DNA from: Thermoguttaceae bacterium
Lineage (GTDB): Bacteria; Planctomycetota; Planctomycetia; Pirellulales; Thermoguttaceae
Reading direction: 5' to 3'
Assembly (NCBI GenBank): GCA_017408405.1
Contig: JAFQUP010000212.1
Location: 1 to 40,478, forward strand
Length of the DNA stretch: 40,478 bases
The notes under the pieces: model-generated
Seen by the model: the letters and a program-made list of their open reading frames with translations, nothing else
Databases searched by the model: none
Told to the model about the DNA's origin: nothing
Part shown: positions 31,724 to 40,478 of the stretch, piece by piece
Numbering within the stretch: position 1 is the stretch's first letter
How the letters are laid out: every line of letters begins with the position of its first letter
Program-made: the position numbers and the translations under genes

Positions 31724-31897
31724 TTTTCGTCATTTGTGATCCGTGATCGTTAATTTAGCGGGAAGAAAGGTACTTTTTGGGGTTTCGAAAAGCGTTGAGT
31801 TAGAAAACGTTTAATTTCAGGCGGTATCGGGGATGAATCCCGTTTTGGTGAAGATGGGGAAAGAGAATTTTGTTCCGAAACGCGGCGGAGGGGAAGA

Positions 31898-34396
31898 TTG
31901 CTTGACGAGACACTTCTTTCGAAACTGACGGCAGCTCAGCGGTCGGCGGTTCTCCACCGAGACGGACCACTTCTGGTTATCGCGGGTCCCGGCAGCGGCA
32001 AAACGCGTGTCGTGACGCACCGGGTTGCGCAACTTTTAAGTGAAGGGGTCCCGGCGGGGGCCATTCTCGTTCTGACGTTCACGAACAAAGCGGCGGAAGA
32101 GATGAAAGAACGAGTTCGGCAACTTGTCGGGATTTCGGAGGTTTGGATTGGGACATTTCATCGATTCTGCGCGCGCCTTCTTCGACAGTACGCGCGGGAG
32201 GCCGGTCTTGATCCGAATTACTCGATTTATTCCGCGAGTGATTCCGCTGGAGCAGTGCGAACCGCGATGAATCATTTGAAGGAGCTGGACGCGCGCGGTG
32301 AAGGCCGTTACTCGGAGGTGAAGTACTCCGCGGAATCGATTTCTCATGCGCTTAGTGCTCTGAAGAATCGGTTTCTTGATCCGGAGAGGGAATTTCATCC
32401 GGAATCAGGCGATGAGCGGGGCGTGTTTCTGCGAGATCTTTTTCCGATTCTTTCCCATGAAATGCGTTTGGCCAACGCGGTGGATTTTGATGATCTTCTT
32501 CTTTTGACTGTTCGTCTTCTCGCGAAAAACCCCCAGCTTCGTTTTGGTCTTGGTCGACAGTTTCAGTATGTTTTGGTTGACGAGTATCAGGACACGAATC
32601 TGGCGCAGTACGCGATTTCCAGAGCGATTACTCAGGAATCCGGGAATCTCATGGCAGCGGGAGATCCGGACCAGTCCATTTATGGCTGGCGCGGTGCGGA
32701 CATTTCGAATATTCTGGAGTTTGAGAAAGATTTTCCCGCCGCGAAAATCGTAAATCTTGAAGAGAATTTTCGATCAACGCAGTTTATTTTGAACGCGGCA
32801 GGCCGTTTGATTGAACATAATACGCAGCGGAAGCCGAAGGCACTTTTTAGCCATTTGGGAAATGGATTACGCGTTCGTCTGGAAACGGATTCCGATGAAA
32901 CGGCAGAAGCGGAGAGGATTGCGCGGGAAATCTCGGATGCCATTCATAGCGGAGTTCGTGAGGCGGGTGAGTTTGCCGTTTTTTATCGGATGAACGCGTT
33001 GAGTGTTCATTTTGAGAAAGCTTTTCGGGTGCTGGGAATCCCGTTTCGAATTTTGCACGGTACGGAATTTTTTGAGCGCGGTGAGATTCGGGATTTACTT
33101 GCCTATTTTCGGCTTTTAGCCAATCCGCATGATAGCGAGGCGTTTTTGAGGGTCGTGAACGTCCCTGCGCGCGGGATCGGCAAGACTTCCCTGGGGCATC
33201 TTCAGCGTTTCGCGCGAGAAGAGAATCTTTCGCTTTGGGAAGCTGCTGTTCGCGCTGAAGAATGTGTTGCCCTCAAATCGCGCGCGACAGAGGCTCTGGC
33301 GCAGTTTGTGGGGATGATTCGTGAACTTCACGAAAATTATGTTCAGTTTTTGGAGAATATTCAGGTTGCCGGAAACCCCGTCTCAGCTGGCCCGTTGACT
33401 CTTTTGGCGGAGTGTCTTCTCGAAAAAACGGAATACGAAGCTCAATTTTCACCTGAAGACGAGCAGGACGCGCAGCGTTTGCGGAACGTTCAGGAGTTTC
33501 TTTCACTCGCGTCGCGGTTTGAACAGACTTCCCCCTTTCCTACGCTTGAAGCATTTCTTGAGCAGAATTCACTCGTTTCCGCGGCCGATGAATTCCGAGA
33601 TCCTTTTGATGAAGAATCGGTAAAGGCGGATTCAGGAAACGTGGTTTCCCTCATGACTCTTCACGCTGCCAAGGGGCTTGAATTTCCGTGTGTTTACCTT
33701 ACTGGCTGCGAACACGGAATTCTTCCGCATGAAAGGGCTTTTGAGGATGAACTCCAGCTCGAGGAGGAGCGTCGGCTCATGTTTGTCGGAATGACCCGCG
33801 CGAAGGAAGAGCTGATTCTTTCAATGACAGTTTCCAGAGATGTCAATGGAAGGAGAAGGACATCTGTTCCCAGCTCTTTTCTGATGGAACTTCCCAGGGA
33901 CGAGATGGAAATGAGGGATTTTCAGCCTCTTCTTGCGTTTGACGAAGAGCCTTCTCCTCATTTGCCTTTCAAGAGACAGGATGTTCTGGACGATTCTTTT
34001 GGGGAAGGACCGCAGGAAGAGGTTTTTTCAGAGGAAAGCGCCAATGATGCTCTGGATCCGTCTTTTTCGATTTGCCGAGAATCAATGGCGAGAGATGAAG
34101 CGGAGGCTTTTTTCGCGATGGAAGAGCCGACAGCGGAACCGAATGATTTTGATTTTCGGATTTTTGACGCGCCTGCTTCTTCAATAAATCATTCAAGCAG
34201 TTCTGCGATGAGAGTTTCTTTGCCTAAGTCTTCCCCTCAAAAGGCTTCCCGAGTGAAAAAGGAATCGCTTTGTTCCGAAAATTCACATTCAGAACTGCCG
34301 ATTCTGAAAAAAATTCCACATATTCCGGGAGTTACTACTGCCGCTGAGTTGCTCCGAAAACAGAGGGAAGCCGAAAAAGAGGAAGAATCTTTTTGA
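31898..34396 (+). CDS. pcrA: UvrD/PcrA/Rep-type superfamily 1 DNA helicase
   Basis: An 832-residue ATP-dependent 3'-5' DNA helicase for repair and replication-conflict resolution. Motifs: Q motif region (LTAAQRSAV), Walker A AGPGSGKT (29-36), DEYQDT, GDPDQSIYGWRGA, and the C-terminal VSLMTLHAAKGLEF and VGMTRAKEEL. The start is a TTG at 31898, chosen because GGAGGGGAAG is directly upstream and no ATG fits. The last roughly 170 residues form an acidic extension with a basic end, longer than in typical PcrA. It follows obg with a 174-nt gap. Confidence 0.92.
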   Translation: MLDETLLSKLTAAQRSAVLHRDGPLLVIAGPGSGKTRVVTHRVAQLLSEGVPAGAILVLTFTNKAAEEMKERVRQLVGISEVWIGTFHRFCARLLRQYAREAGLDPNYSIYSASDSAGAVRTAMNHLKELDARGEGRYSEVKYSAESISHALSALKNRFLDPEREFHPESGDERGVFLRDLFPILSHEMRLANAVDFDDLLLLTVRLLAKNPQLRFGLGRQFQYVLVDEYQDTNLAQYAISRAITQESGNLMAAGDPDQSIYGWRGADISNILEFEKDFPAAKIVNLEENFRSTQFILNAAGRLIEHNTQRKPKALFSHLGNGLRVRLETDSDETAEAERIAREISDAIHSGVREAGEFAVFYRMNALSVHFEKAFRVLGIPFRILHGTEFFERGEIRDLLAYFRLLANPHDSEAFLRVVNVPARGIGKTSLGHLQRFAREENLSLWEAAVRAEECVALKSRATEALAQFVGMIRELHENYVQFLENIQVAGNPVSAGPLTLLAECLLEKTEYEAQFSPEDEQDAQRLRNVQEFLSLASRFEQTSPFPTLEAFLEQNSLVSAADEFRDPFDEESVKADSGNVVSLMTLHAAKGLEFPCVYLTGCEHGILPHERAFEDELQLEEERRLMFVGMTRAKEELILSMTVSRDVNGRRRTSVPSSFLMELPRDEMEMRDFQPLLAFDEEPSPHLPFKRQDVLDDSFGEGPQEEVFSEESANDALDPSFSICRESMARDEAEAFFAMEEPTAEPNDFDFRIFDAPASSINHSSSSAMRVSLPKSSPQKASRVKKESLCSENSHSELPILKKIPHIPGVTTAAELLRKQREAEKEEESF

Positions 34397-34631
34397 ACGT
34401 GTTCGGTATTTTGTCTTTTAGGCAGAAACATTTTGTTCTTTTTTTTGTTTTTTTTAAAATTTTCTCCGAATTCATCTGTTATTGAAGGCGAAAATTGATT
34501 AAACTCCAATTGACAGCGCGTGTTTTCATATTTTGAGTGCGCCAATTTTTTATTTTACTGGAAATCAGACGTTTTCAGGCTTGGTTATTCAGGAACGTTT
34601 CGGAAAATTACTTTATTTCACGTTTGACTTT

Positions 34632-35408
34632 ATGAAAAAAATTTTCGTCAACCTTTTGGTTTTGCTGGTTGCGCTTTTGATAATTGGTTCAATGTTTCTG
34701 GCGTTTCAGGCTCGTTCTCAAAACAGTCTGAAGGCCGAGGCTGCTATTCTTGGTGAAAAAGTGGCTTTTCTTCACGAAACTATTGCCAAACGGAAACTGC
34801 TCCAGGAAAACGCGCTCAAATTTCCTAAAAACAGTTTGGAACAAATTCGGGATATCGGAAGAAAAATTCGCGCATTGGACGAAGAATTGGTTCTGGCCGT
34901 CACCGAGACGGAAAAGGATATTTTTGCGTCTCCCTCGCTTGTTGCCCGCCTGAGTGTTCTCCCGAAATTCGCGGAGCTTCTTTACGTGATGGATCAGAAA
35001 GTCAAAGCGGAAGACTTTCTCACGCAAGGAGAGGAACAGATTCAAAAGATTGAGGAAATTGATGTTCGAACATCGATTTATGTCTGTTTTGCCGAAGCGG
35101 ATCTTCAGTGCCGGAACTTTGATGGGTATGAACGTTGCCGAAAGGCGGCGGAAGAGCTTGTCGAAACTTCAGATGATTCCAAGTGGAAAGGCGAGATGAA
35201 GAACACGATTGAAAATCTCAAAATGTTGGAACGGGAAATGCGAGCCATTCGCCCAAAGGCCTGGCTGCCCATTACCGAAGATCTTTTATTTGGAATCTCC
35301 ATGCCGATAAATAATCAGAAAATGCCGAATGAGGAAACTAAATCAGAGAACATTCCGCAGGAGAATTTTCACGTCCAGCCGCCGGAGATTCCTTTAACTC
35401 TCGAATGA
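34632..35408 (+). CDS. Small membrane-anchored helical protein
   Basis: A 258-residue protein, not recognised. The start at 34632 is chosen because it begins with a clear membrane anchor (MKKIFVNLLVLLVALLIIGSMFLAFQ). The rest is helical and charged, with a coiled-coil-like stretch (about 30-75) and a TPR-like part (VRTSIYVCFAEADLQCRNFDGYERCRKAAEELV). The C-terminus is Pro/Glu-rich. No clear Shine-Dalgarno is seen for this start; a longer frame from 34533 exists but starts in a region without a signal. Confidence 0.6.
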   Translation: MKKIFVNLLVLLVALLIIGSMFLAFQARSQNSLKAEAAILGEKVAFLHETIAKRKLLQENALKFPKNSLEQIRDIGRKIRALDEELVLAVTETEKDIFASPSLVARLSVLPKFAELLYVMDQKVKAEDFLTQGEEQIQKIEEIDVRTSIYVCFAEADLQCRNFDGYERCRKAAEELVETSDDSKWKGEMKNTIENLKMLEREMRAIRPKAWLPITEDLLFGISMPINNQKMPNEETKSENIPQENFHVQPPEIPLTLE

Positions 35409-35793
35409 AAAACTTCGTGATTCTCTCTTGATTTTCCGGAAAAAAGTTGAACCAAAATTTAGTATCCAAAGTTTAATTGCTCGCAAAAATCACGAACCAA
35501 AATCCTGTCATTTTTGAAGTGGTTTCGGGCTGTCAGGTTTTTCGAAAAACTTTCGCCCTGACTGGGGCGGAGCACGGAAGTGCTCTCCCAAAACTGCTTT
35601 CCAATGAGAACAAAGAACGCGTTTTGAGTTTTTACCAGTTGCCAGAAGTTCCTCAAATTCAGAAATATGTGGAATTTCTGGGAAAGCAGGCAAAAATCAA
35701 AATAAATTGTTTTTCATGAAATGAGGTTTTGGGAAGTTCCCGAAAGTACTCATTAAAAACGATTTTACTAAAAAATAAAGAATGGAGATAAAA
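35409..35793. other. Intergenic region with no convincing gene
   Basis: It holds one TTG-start frame (35477-35719, 80 codons) without a ribosome site, and a palindrome GGGAA-G-TTCCC near 35732. No promoter was identified for the lipoprotein gene that follows. Confidence 0.4.
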
Positions 35794-37029
35794 ATGCCTC
35801 GAACTCTTTTGGGATGGACTCTGTTGCTCTGCTGCTGTCTGACTGGCTGCGTGGAGAATCAGGACAATTTGGAAAATACGGAAGAACAGACCCTTCCGGA
35901 GGTTACTGCCCGTTTTTGCCATATCGCAAGAATCGGAAGTCTTGCTGAAATGCCGGAAAACGTTTGGGATGCTCTCTCTGTTTCAGGGAAAGAAAACGCG
36001 GAGCCTTCCTCAAAAGAGACAGAATCCTCCAAAAAATCCACTCCTGAAAAAAGCTCCAAAAATTCTCAAAACGAAGACGATTTGGCCGCGAACCATTCAT
36101 TGAGCCATGGTCTTCTCTCTCTTTCGGCTTCATCCGCCGTCGGAGAGGAAGTTTCGGATGATTTTCTCAAGATCGTTCAGGAGGCCGCGAAAGAAACCAC
36201 TACCGACAGCGGAATCCGTCAAAGTTCTCAAAAAAAAGAGGAGCTTGACCTGGTCGTGGAAATGGTTGAAGAGGACCAGGAGCAGGAAGAAGCTATCCGG
36301 AAGGCCGCTCAGGAAAGAGAAAAGTCCGACACTCCAAAAAATTCCAAACCAGCCAATCTTCTTCGCGATTCTGATGGGAAAAAGAAAAAAAATGAACCTG
36401 AAAATGACTCCATGAACGAGGAACTGGGGATTGAAATTATTGAAGAAGAGGAGCTTTCTGATGAGGCAGAAAACTTCGAAGACACGGATTCCAGTACCAC
36501 CGGTTCTGATGCGGACGAAAGTGAGGAGTCAAGCATTGATTCCGGTTCGAACGCTGATTTGAGCGATGATTCGGACGCGGACGCTGATTCAGAGACCAAC
36601 GTAGGTGAAAACTCCGCGAAAGTTGACGCTCAAAAACTTGACCAGCTTAACGCGCAGGCCGTACTCCGTATGGAAGATGAACTCGAACGCCAAGCGGAAG
36701 AATTTCTCGAAATACTCAAAAATGTCCCCGAGGAAGTGCGAAAGGAACTTCACGAGCACCATTTCAGGAATCTCAGCTTCAGAATGATTCGGATTCCTGG
36801 ATCAATCCTTTCCGGAAAAACCATTTCTGAATACTACGTGATCCGCAGCATGGATTACGTTGGTTCAAATCTTTCCGAAGACTTTCAGCACCTTGCCCAT
36901 TCTCCCGAATATACGCGATGGATGAGTGAAATGGGGCAGTTCCTCGACATCATGACTCTTGATAAAAGTACTCACGACATCTGGCTTGAAGCACCTGAAT
37001 TCTGGAATTCCGAGAAGGATTCCGAATAA
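35794..37029 (+). CDS. Acidic lipoprotein, function unknown
   Basis: A 411-residue protein. The ATG at 35794 is preceded by GGAG at 6 nt; a second ATG 12 nt upstream lacks this spacing. It has a lipoprotein signal peptide (MPRTLLGWTLLLCCCLTGC) with lipobox LTGC, cutting before Cys19. The middle (about 70-280) is low-complexity, very acidic and Ser-rich (repeats of DSD/EE). The final 120 residues look folded, with LDQLNAQAVLRMEDELERQAEEFLEIL and a region with RIPGSILSGKTISEYYVIRSMDY. Not assigned to a family. Confidence 0.7.
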   Translation: MPRTLLGWTLLLCCCLTGCVENQDNLENTEEQTLPEVTARFCHIARIGSLAEMPENVWDALSVSGKENAEPSSKETESSKKSTPEKSSKNSQNEDDLAANHSLSHGLLSLSASSAVGEEVSDDFLKIVQEAAKETTTDSGIRQSSQKKEELDLVVEMVEEDQEQEEAIRKAAQEREKSDTPKNSKPANLLRDSDGKKKKNEPENDSMNEELGIEIIEEEELSDEAENFEDTDSSTTGSDADESEESSIDSGSNADLSDDSDADADSETNVGENSAKVDAQKLDQLNAQAVLRMEDELERQAEEFLEILKNVPEEVRKELHEHHFRNLSFRMIRIPGSILSGKTISEYYVIRSMDYVGSNLSEDFQHLAHSPEYTRWMSEMGQFLDIMTLDKSTHDIWLEAPEFWNSEKDSE

Positions 37030-37050
37030 AATTCGACTGCTCTCCGATTT

Positions 37051-37093
37051 CCCCGTGAAAATTTTTCAGAAAAATTGGAAAAAATTCACGGGG
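37051..37093 (+). terminator. Hairpin after the lipoprotein gene
   Basis: A 9-bp stem (37051-37059 with 37085-37093, CCCCGTGAA/TTCACGGGG) with inner A/T pairing. There is no T tract on the plus strand, so termination is doubtful. It abuts the tRNA-Gly promoter. Confidence 0.4.
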
Positions 37094-37099
37094 TACCCC

Positions 37100-37127
37100 T
37101 TGTCGAATTTCTTTTATTTGCTATAAT
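37100..37127 (+). promoter_or_regulatory. Promoter of the tRNA-Gly pair
   Basis: TTGTCG (37100-37105), 16-nt spacer and TATAAT (37122-37127), directly after CCCC. The first tRNA begins 57 nt after the -10 box. Confidence 0.8.
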
Positions 37128-37183
37128 TCCTTTTGTGATTTGAGGAAATGATTGCCTTACTTTTCCTTACCAATCAAATCATC

Positions 37184-37256
37184 GCGGGCGTAGCTCAGTT
37201 GGCAGAGCACGACGTTGCCAACGTCGTTGTCGAGGGTTCGAACCCCTTCGCCCGCT
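37184..37256 (+). tRNA. tRNA-Gly (anticodon GCC), first copy
   Basis: A 73-nt tRNA: acceptor GCGGGCG/CGCCCGC, D arm GCTCAGTTGGCAGAGC, anticodon stem CGACG/CGTCG around TTGCCAA (anticodon GCC), and T arm GAGGGTTCGAACCCC. Discriminator T; no encoded CCA. Confidence 0.95.
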
Positions 37257-37316
37257 CTCGATTCATTCAAAAGCGAGCTTTCTCGGCAGGATGGATTTAA
37301 TTAAAATTGAAATATC

Positions 37317-37389
37317 GCGGGCGTAGCTCAGTTGGCAGAGCACGACGTTGCCAACGTCGTTGTCGAGGGTTCGAACCCCTTCGCCCGCT
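37317..37389 (+). tRNA. tRNA-Gly (anticodon GCC), second copy
   Basis: Identical in sequence to the copy at 37184, 60 nt downstream. The pair probably shares one transcript. Confidence 0.95.
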
Positions 37390-37403
37390 CTTCCTCTTTA
37401 CGT

Positions 37404-37433
37404 AAACGGCTCTGGCTTTGGCTTGAGCCGTTT
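37404..37433 (+). promoter_or_regulatory. Hairpin between tRNA-Gly and tig
   Basis: A perfect 9-bp stem (37404-37412 with 37425-37433, AAACGGCTC/GAGCCGTTT) with a 12-nt loop but no T tract. It could process the tRNA transcript or be a leader element of tig. Confidence 0.4.
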
Positions 37434-37542
37434 GCTGTATCAGGACCATCTTTTACTGAATACGGTTCCTTCCGTGAGTCGCGATTTTATTGCCTCTTCT
37501 CGGGAGGGTTAAATCACCCCTTTTAACTCATTGGGTAACGTC

Positions 37543-38985
37543 ATGGCTGATAGCGTAATGAATACTGCTGAAGAACAGAAACTGAATTTGAACATCAATG
37601 TCGACGCCCGCAGTGCCTGCGAACGTCACATCACGGTCACCGTCTCGCGCGATGATATTGACCGTTTCATGAACAAGGAATTTGCCGAACTGAAGCCGGT
37701 CGCGCAGATCCCTGGATTCAGACCCGGAAAAGCCCCCATGAATATCGTCAAGTCCCGTTTCCGCAAAGACGTTGCTGAACGCGTCAAGAGCGCTATCCTC
37801 ATGGAAAGCATCTCTCAGGTCAACGATTCAGAAAATCTTGCTCCTATCAGCGACCCGATGTTTGATTATGTTTCTCTCGAAATCCCCCAGACCGGTGATT
37901 TTGTTTTTGAGTATGACATTGAAGTCCGGCCTGAATTTGAAGTTCCCGAATGGAAGGGAATGAAACTTGAGAAACCCGTCCGTGACTTCTCAGACGCTGA
38001 CATTGATGCCGCTTCTGCCGCTTTCCGTTCACGAATGGGAAAACTGAACGAAACCGAAGACGCCGCTGCCGCTGGCGACTATATCGCTACGAAACTCTTT
38101 ATCCGCTATAATGAGGAAATCATTAATTCAAGCGAAAGCGAAATCATCCGTCTTCGTCCCTCACTTCTCTTTAGTGATGCCACGATTGAGAAGTTTGACG
38201 AACAGATGGACGGTGTGAAAGCTGGAGAAACCAGAACGATTGGTTTCACCCTCTCTGACTCCGCGCCGAACGTTCTTCTTCGCGGTAAAGAAGTCGAAGC
38301 CGTTTTTGAGGTTCAGAAAGTCTATAAACTGGACATTCCGGAAGTAAATGAAGAGTTCTTGACTCGTTTCAATTTCGAGACGGAAGATGCTTACCGCGAT
38401 TTCCTCCGCCTCAATCTCGAAAGCCAGATGGCTTATCAGCAGCAGCAGGCTGCCAGAGAAAAAATTACCAGCCTTCTGCTCGAATCCGCCAATTGGGAAC
38501 TGCCGCCGGTTCTTCTCGAACGTCAGTCTGAGCGTGAACTTTACCGTATGATGCTTGAACTTCAGAGAAGCGGTTTCCCGCTTGAGAAAATTCAGGAGCA
38601 TCTCAACATCCTTCGTCAGAATAGTATCGAATCTACCAAGAAACTCCTTAAAGAGCATTTCATTCTTGAAAGAATCGCTGAAAATGAAAATATCGACGCG
38701 GATGAAGCTGACTACGATGAGGAAATTCAGGAAATCGCTGCGAAAACGCAGGAATCCGCTCGCCGTATTCGCGCCAGACTGGAAAAGCAGAATCGGATGG
38801 ATATTCTCCGCAATCAGATTATCGAGCGAAAAGTCATTGACCTGATTATGAAGAACGCCCAGTTTGAGGAAACTACTTTCGAACCCTATCCGGAAGAGAT
38901 GGCGACTATCGAATTCCCCGCCGGTGGTGATGGAAAAGCTGAGGAAGCTGCCACTGAGAACCAGGAAGAGGCGAAAGAAAACTGA
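37543..38985 (+). CDS. tig: Trigger factor (ribosome-associated chaperone)
   Basis: A 480-residue chaperone that binds nascent chains at the ribosome exit. The N-terminal ribosome-binding domain has the VAQIPGFRPGKAPMNIVKSRF region, which includes the conserved GFRxGKxP. The peptidyl-prolyl isomerase domain (about 165-255) and the long helical C-terminal domain follow; the tail is acidic (EEAATENQEEAKEN). The ATG at 37543 is the first plausible start; an in-frame TTG at 37531 adds four codons. The ribosome site is weak (GGGTAA). It ends with a good terminator at 39078. Confidence 0.95.
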   Translation: MADSVMNTAEEQKLNLNINVDARSACERHITVTVSRDDIDRFMNKEFAELKPVAQIPGFRPGKAPMNIVKSRFRKDVAERVKSAILMESISQVNDSENLAPISDPMFDYVSLEIPQTGDFVFEYDIEVRPEFEVPEWKGMKLEKPVRDFSDADIDAASAAFRSRMGKLNETEDAAAAGDYIATKLFIRYNEEIINSSESEIIRLRPSLLFSDATIEKFDEQMDGVKAGETRTIGFTLSDSAPNVLLRGKEVEAVFEVQKVYKLDIPEVNEEFLTRFNFETEDAYRDFLRLNLESQMAYQQQQAAREKITSLLLESANWELPPVLLERQSERELYRMMLELQRSGFPLEKIQEHLNILRQNSIESTKKLLKEHFILERIAENENIDADEADYDEEIQEIAAKTQESARRIRARLEKQNRMDILRNQIIERKVIDLIMKNAQFEETTFEPYPEEMATIEFPAGGDGKAEEAATENQEEAKEN

Positions 38986-39077
38986 ATTTAATCCAGCTCT
39001 GAAAATTTTGAGGGGCTGATGGAATTACCTGACAGGTTTGGTTTTCATTATTTCCTTCATAATTTCTTTTAGACTAT

Positions 39078-39110
39078 GCCGAATTGATTTTGTGTCGATT
39101 CGGCTTTTTT
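39078..39110 (+). terminator. Terminator of tig
   Basis: A 10-bp stem (39078-39087 with 39095-39104, GCCGAATTGA/TCGATTCGGC, one G-U pair) followed by six T, 92 nt after the stop. Confidence 0.85.
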
Positions 39111-39250
39111 CTTGAAATATTGTCTTTTTTACTTTAGAAAAGTGTTTTTGTTCCTTAAAAGTGTCCGTAACTAAAATAAAAAATACGTTTTCATTTTCCT
39201 GAAAACCCGTAAGGGCAAGACGATTTAGTTCTCTTTTCTCTGAAAAAGAC

Positions 39251-39311
39251 GAAAACTTCCCGAAAATCTTTCCGCCCCGGCTTGCATTTTTCGCAGGATA
39301 TTTTATATTTA
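39251..39311 (+). repeat. 61-bp direct repeat, copy 1 (upstream of DUF3800 gene)
   Basis: Matches 40348-40408 at 59 of 61 positions. The differences are C/T at position 11 and A/G at position 36. It includes the promoter at 39282. Confidence 0.9.
39282..39309 (+). promoter_or_regulatory. Promoter of the DUF3800 gene
   Basis: TTGCAT (39282-39287), 16-nt spacer and TATATT (39304-39309), after a C/G-rich stretch (CCGCCCCGG). It lies inside the direct repeat. The leader is about 72 nt. Confidence 0.65.
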
Positions 39312-39388
39312 GCAGACAAAACTCCTACTTTCAAAAAAAACCTGATTTCATCGATTCAAACAGATACCCGAAGAAAAAAAGAAGAAAC

Positions 39389-40198
39389 ATGAGTACACGC
39401 ATCGTATATTTTGATGAGACCGGCGATGATGGAGCCAGTACTTCTTCCAGCGACACTTTCGTCCTGAGCAGTCTGTACATGGATACTAAAGTCTGGCAGG
39501 AAAATTTCAACAGGATCAGAGAATGCCGTAAAGAACTTAAAGAGCGATTCGGCTTTCATACTTCAGAAGAAATACACACAGCCCATTTGGTCCGCGACAA
39601 GGGAATATACCGCAAGTATGGCTGGAATGAAACTCAAAGGCAGGAGATCCTGATCCGATTCACACAGTGTATTGCTTCTCTTCAGGCCCGTGCCATTAAT
39701 GTCGTCATCGACAAAACACGATTCACCGATGAGAATTACCCCGTTCTCAAAAACGCGCTGAAATACAGCATTCAGCGTATTGAAAACGACAGTGCCGGCA
39801 AATGGAATTACCTGATCATCACGGACAAAGGAAGACTCGCTCCCATGATGAAAACAGCCCGAGAGATCCGGGTCTTCAATCCGATACCCTCCCATTTCGG
39901 CACACCGCAGAATACCCCCATTCAGGGTTTGGTCGAAGATATTCTGGAAAAAGAATCTTCTGAATCGTATTTTATCCAGATATGCGATTTCATTTCTTTC
40001 TTCGTCCATCTGTACTACCGGACCTGGAAACGTTCAGAGCCGATGCCGAACCGGGTCGGAAAAATCATTCCTAAAGAATTCAGTGCAAGAGTTTTGGAGA
40101 CATTAAAACAATATGGCATTCTGAATCTGGAAGCAGCCGCAGCAGATCCCTATGGGCTGGTCATTTATCCCAAAAGAAAACCAGCAGTATGGGCATAA
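39389..40198 (+). CDS. DUF3800 domain protein
   Basis: A 269-residue protein of the DUF3800 family: Y-F-D-E-T-G-D at 7-13 (the acidic N-terminal motif), AINVVIDKTRF in the middle and the C-terminal QICDFISFFVHLYYR motif. The family is thought to have an RNase H-like fold with Asp/Glu metal ligands, and often sits in mobile or defence regions; its reaction is not established. The ATG at 39389 has GAAGAAA upstream. It is flanked by two 61-bp direct repeats that each carry a promoter. Confidence 0.82.
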   Translation: MSTRIVYFDETGDDGASTSSSDTFVLSSLYMDTKVWQENFNRIRECRKELKERFGFHTSEEIHTAHLVRDKGIYRKYGWNETQRQEILIRFTQCIASLQARAINVVIDKTRFTDENYPVLKNALKYSIQRIENDSAGKWNYLIITDKGRLAPMMKTAREIRVFNPIPSHFGTPQNTPIQGLVEDILEKESSESYFIQICDFISFFVHLYYRTWKRSEPMPNRVGKIIPKEFSARVLETLKQYGILNLEAAAADPYGLVIYPKRKPAVWA

Positions 40199-40347
40199 AA
40201 AAACACCACCTACGAGGCATTCACCCTTTCAGCGGTTCATTTTAATTATACGGCGTTTTTTTCAAAAGTCAAGAGACTTTTTGGAAAAATTTCAAAATAT
40301 TTTCCAAAACCTCTCCTTTTTGTTCCCCGGTCAACGTCCAAAAAACA

Positions 40348-40408
40348 GAAAACTTCCTGAAAATCTTTCCGCCCCGGCTTGCGTTTTTCGCAGGATATTT
40401 TATATTTA
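40348..40408 (+). repeat. 61-bp direct repeat, copy 2 with promoter
   Basis: Copy of 39251-39311 (59 of 61). Its promoter would be TTGCGT (40379-40384) and TATATT (40401-40406), driving a gene that leaves the window. Confidence 0.9.
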
Positions 40409-40418
40409 AAGGCGTTCA

Positions 40419-40478
40419 ATGATTTCCGGGACAAAAGAAGATGGGGTCTTCTGCGTTTCCGGAACGGATCCACCTACC
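40419..40478 (+). CDS. Start of a possible gene cut by the right edge
   Basis: An open frame of 20 codons (MISGTKEDGV...) starts 10 nt after the second 61-bp repeat and runs to the end. AAGGCG lies 7 nt before the ATG. It is not similar to the start of the DUF3800 gene. Too short to identify. Confidence 0.35.
   Translation, partial: MISGTKEDGVFCVSGTDPPT

Noticed and set aside
35477..35719. 80-codon plus-strand frame with a TTG start
   Set aside because: No Shine-Dalgarno sequence and no family resemblance; kept only as a note in the intergenic entry.
37184..37389. Pair of identical 73-bp units considered as a mobile-element repeat
   Set aside because: Both fold as complete tRNA-Gly(GCC) genes behind one promoter; an ordinary tandem tRNA duplication.

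Overview
The window looks like a chromosomal segment of a planctomycete (Planctomycetota, probably the Pirellulales/Thermoguttaceae side). This is an inference from gene content: an extended ECF-like sigma factor next to a transmembrane Ser/Thr kinase with TPRs, many secreted caspase-fold and PDZ proteins, and a large conserved membrane protein of a planctomycete type. Housekeeping genes (obg, a UvrD/PcrA helicase, tig, four tRNAs) show it is not simply phage or plasmid DNA.

Layout. 1-300: the start of a Dam-type DNA methylase preceded by a DpnD/PcfM-like small protein, with six GATC sites packed upstream, next to tRNA-Lys(CTT). 749-14917, all on the minus strand: three tandem 'caspase-fold + PDZ protein, then serpin' pairs, bracketed by two small secreted PDZ proteins and led by a DUF4384-like secreted protein. 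15132-20116: ECF-like sigma factor, Ser/Thr kinase and secreted zinc metallopeptidase, apparently one operon. 20226-25389: three more secreted caspase-fold proteins, one with the catalytic His/Cys pair and two without it, behind a consensus promoter and a roughly 300-nt leader. 26094-27803: S41 (CtpA-like) protease. 28401-30053: large membrane-anchored protein. 30426-39000, plus strand: tRNA-Leu, obg, helicase, a small membrane protein, an acidic lipoprotein, two identical tRNA-Gly genes and trigger factor. 39251-40478: a DUF3800 gene between two 61-bp direct repeats, each carrying a promoter.

The most striking system is the repeated protease-inhibitor pairing. Caspase-fold genes are followed by serpin genes at 10, 11 and 46 nt. 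By counting from the hinge, all three serpins have Lys-Ser at P1-P1'. Metacaspase-type enzymes cut after Lys or Arg, so the serpins are plausible cognate inhibitors of the co-encoded secreted caspase-like proteases. The middle pair has a caspase fold that has lost both His and Cys, so it may be a decoy or regulator. Across the window six caspase-fold proteins occur: three look catalytically intact and three look dead. The sigma/kinase operon between the two caspase clusters may control envelope stress or proteolysis, but that link is inferred from position only.

Most minus-strand units can be separated by terminators (8848, 14118, 15069, 20158, 26045) and promoters (14052, 25700, 28044, 30175) visible in the sequence.
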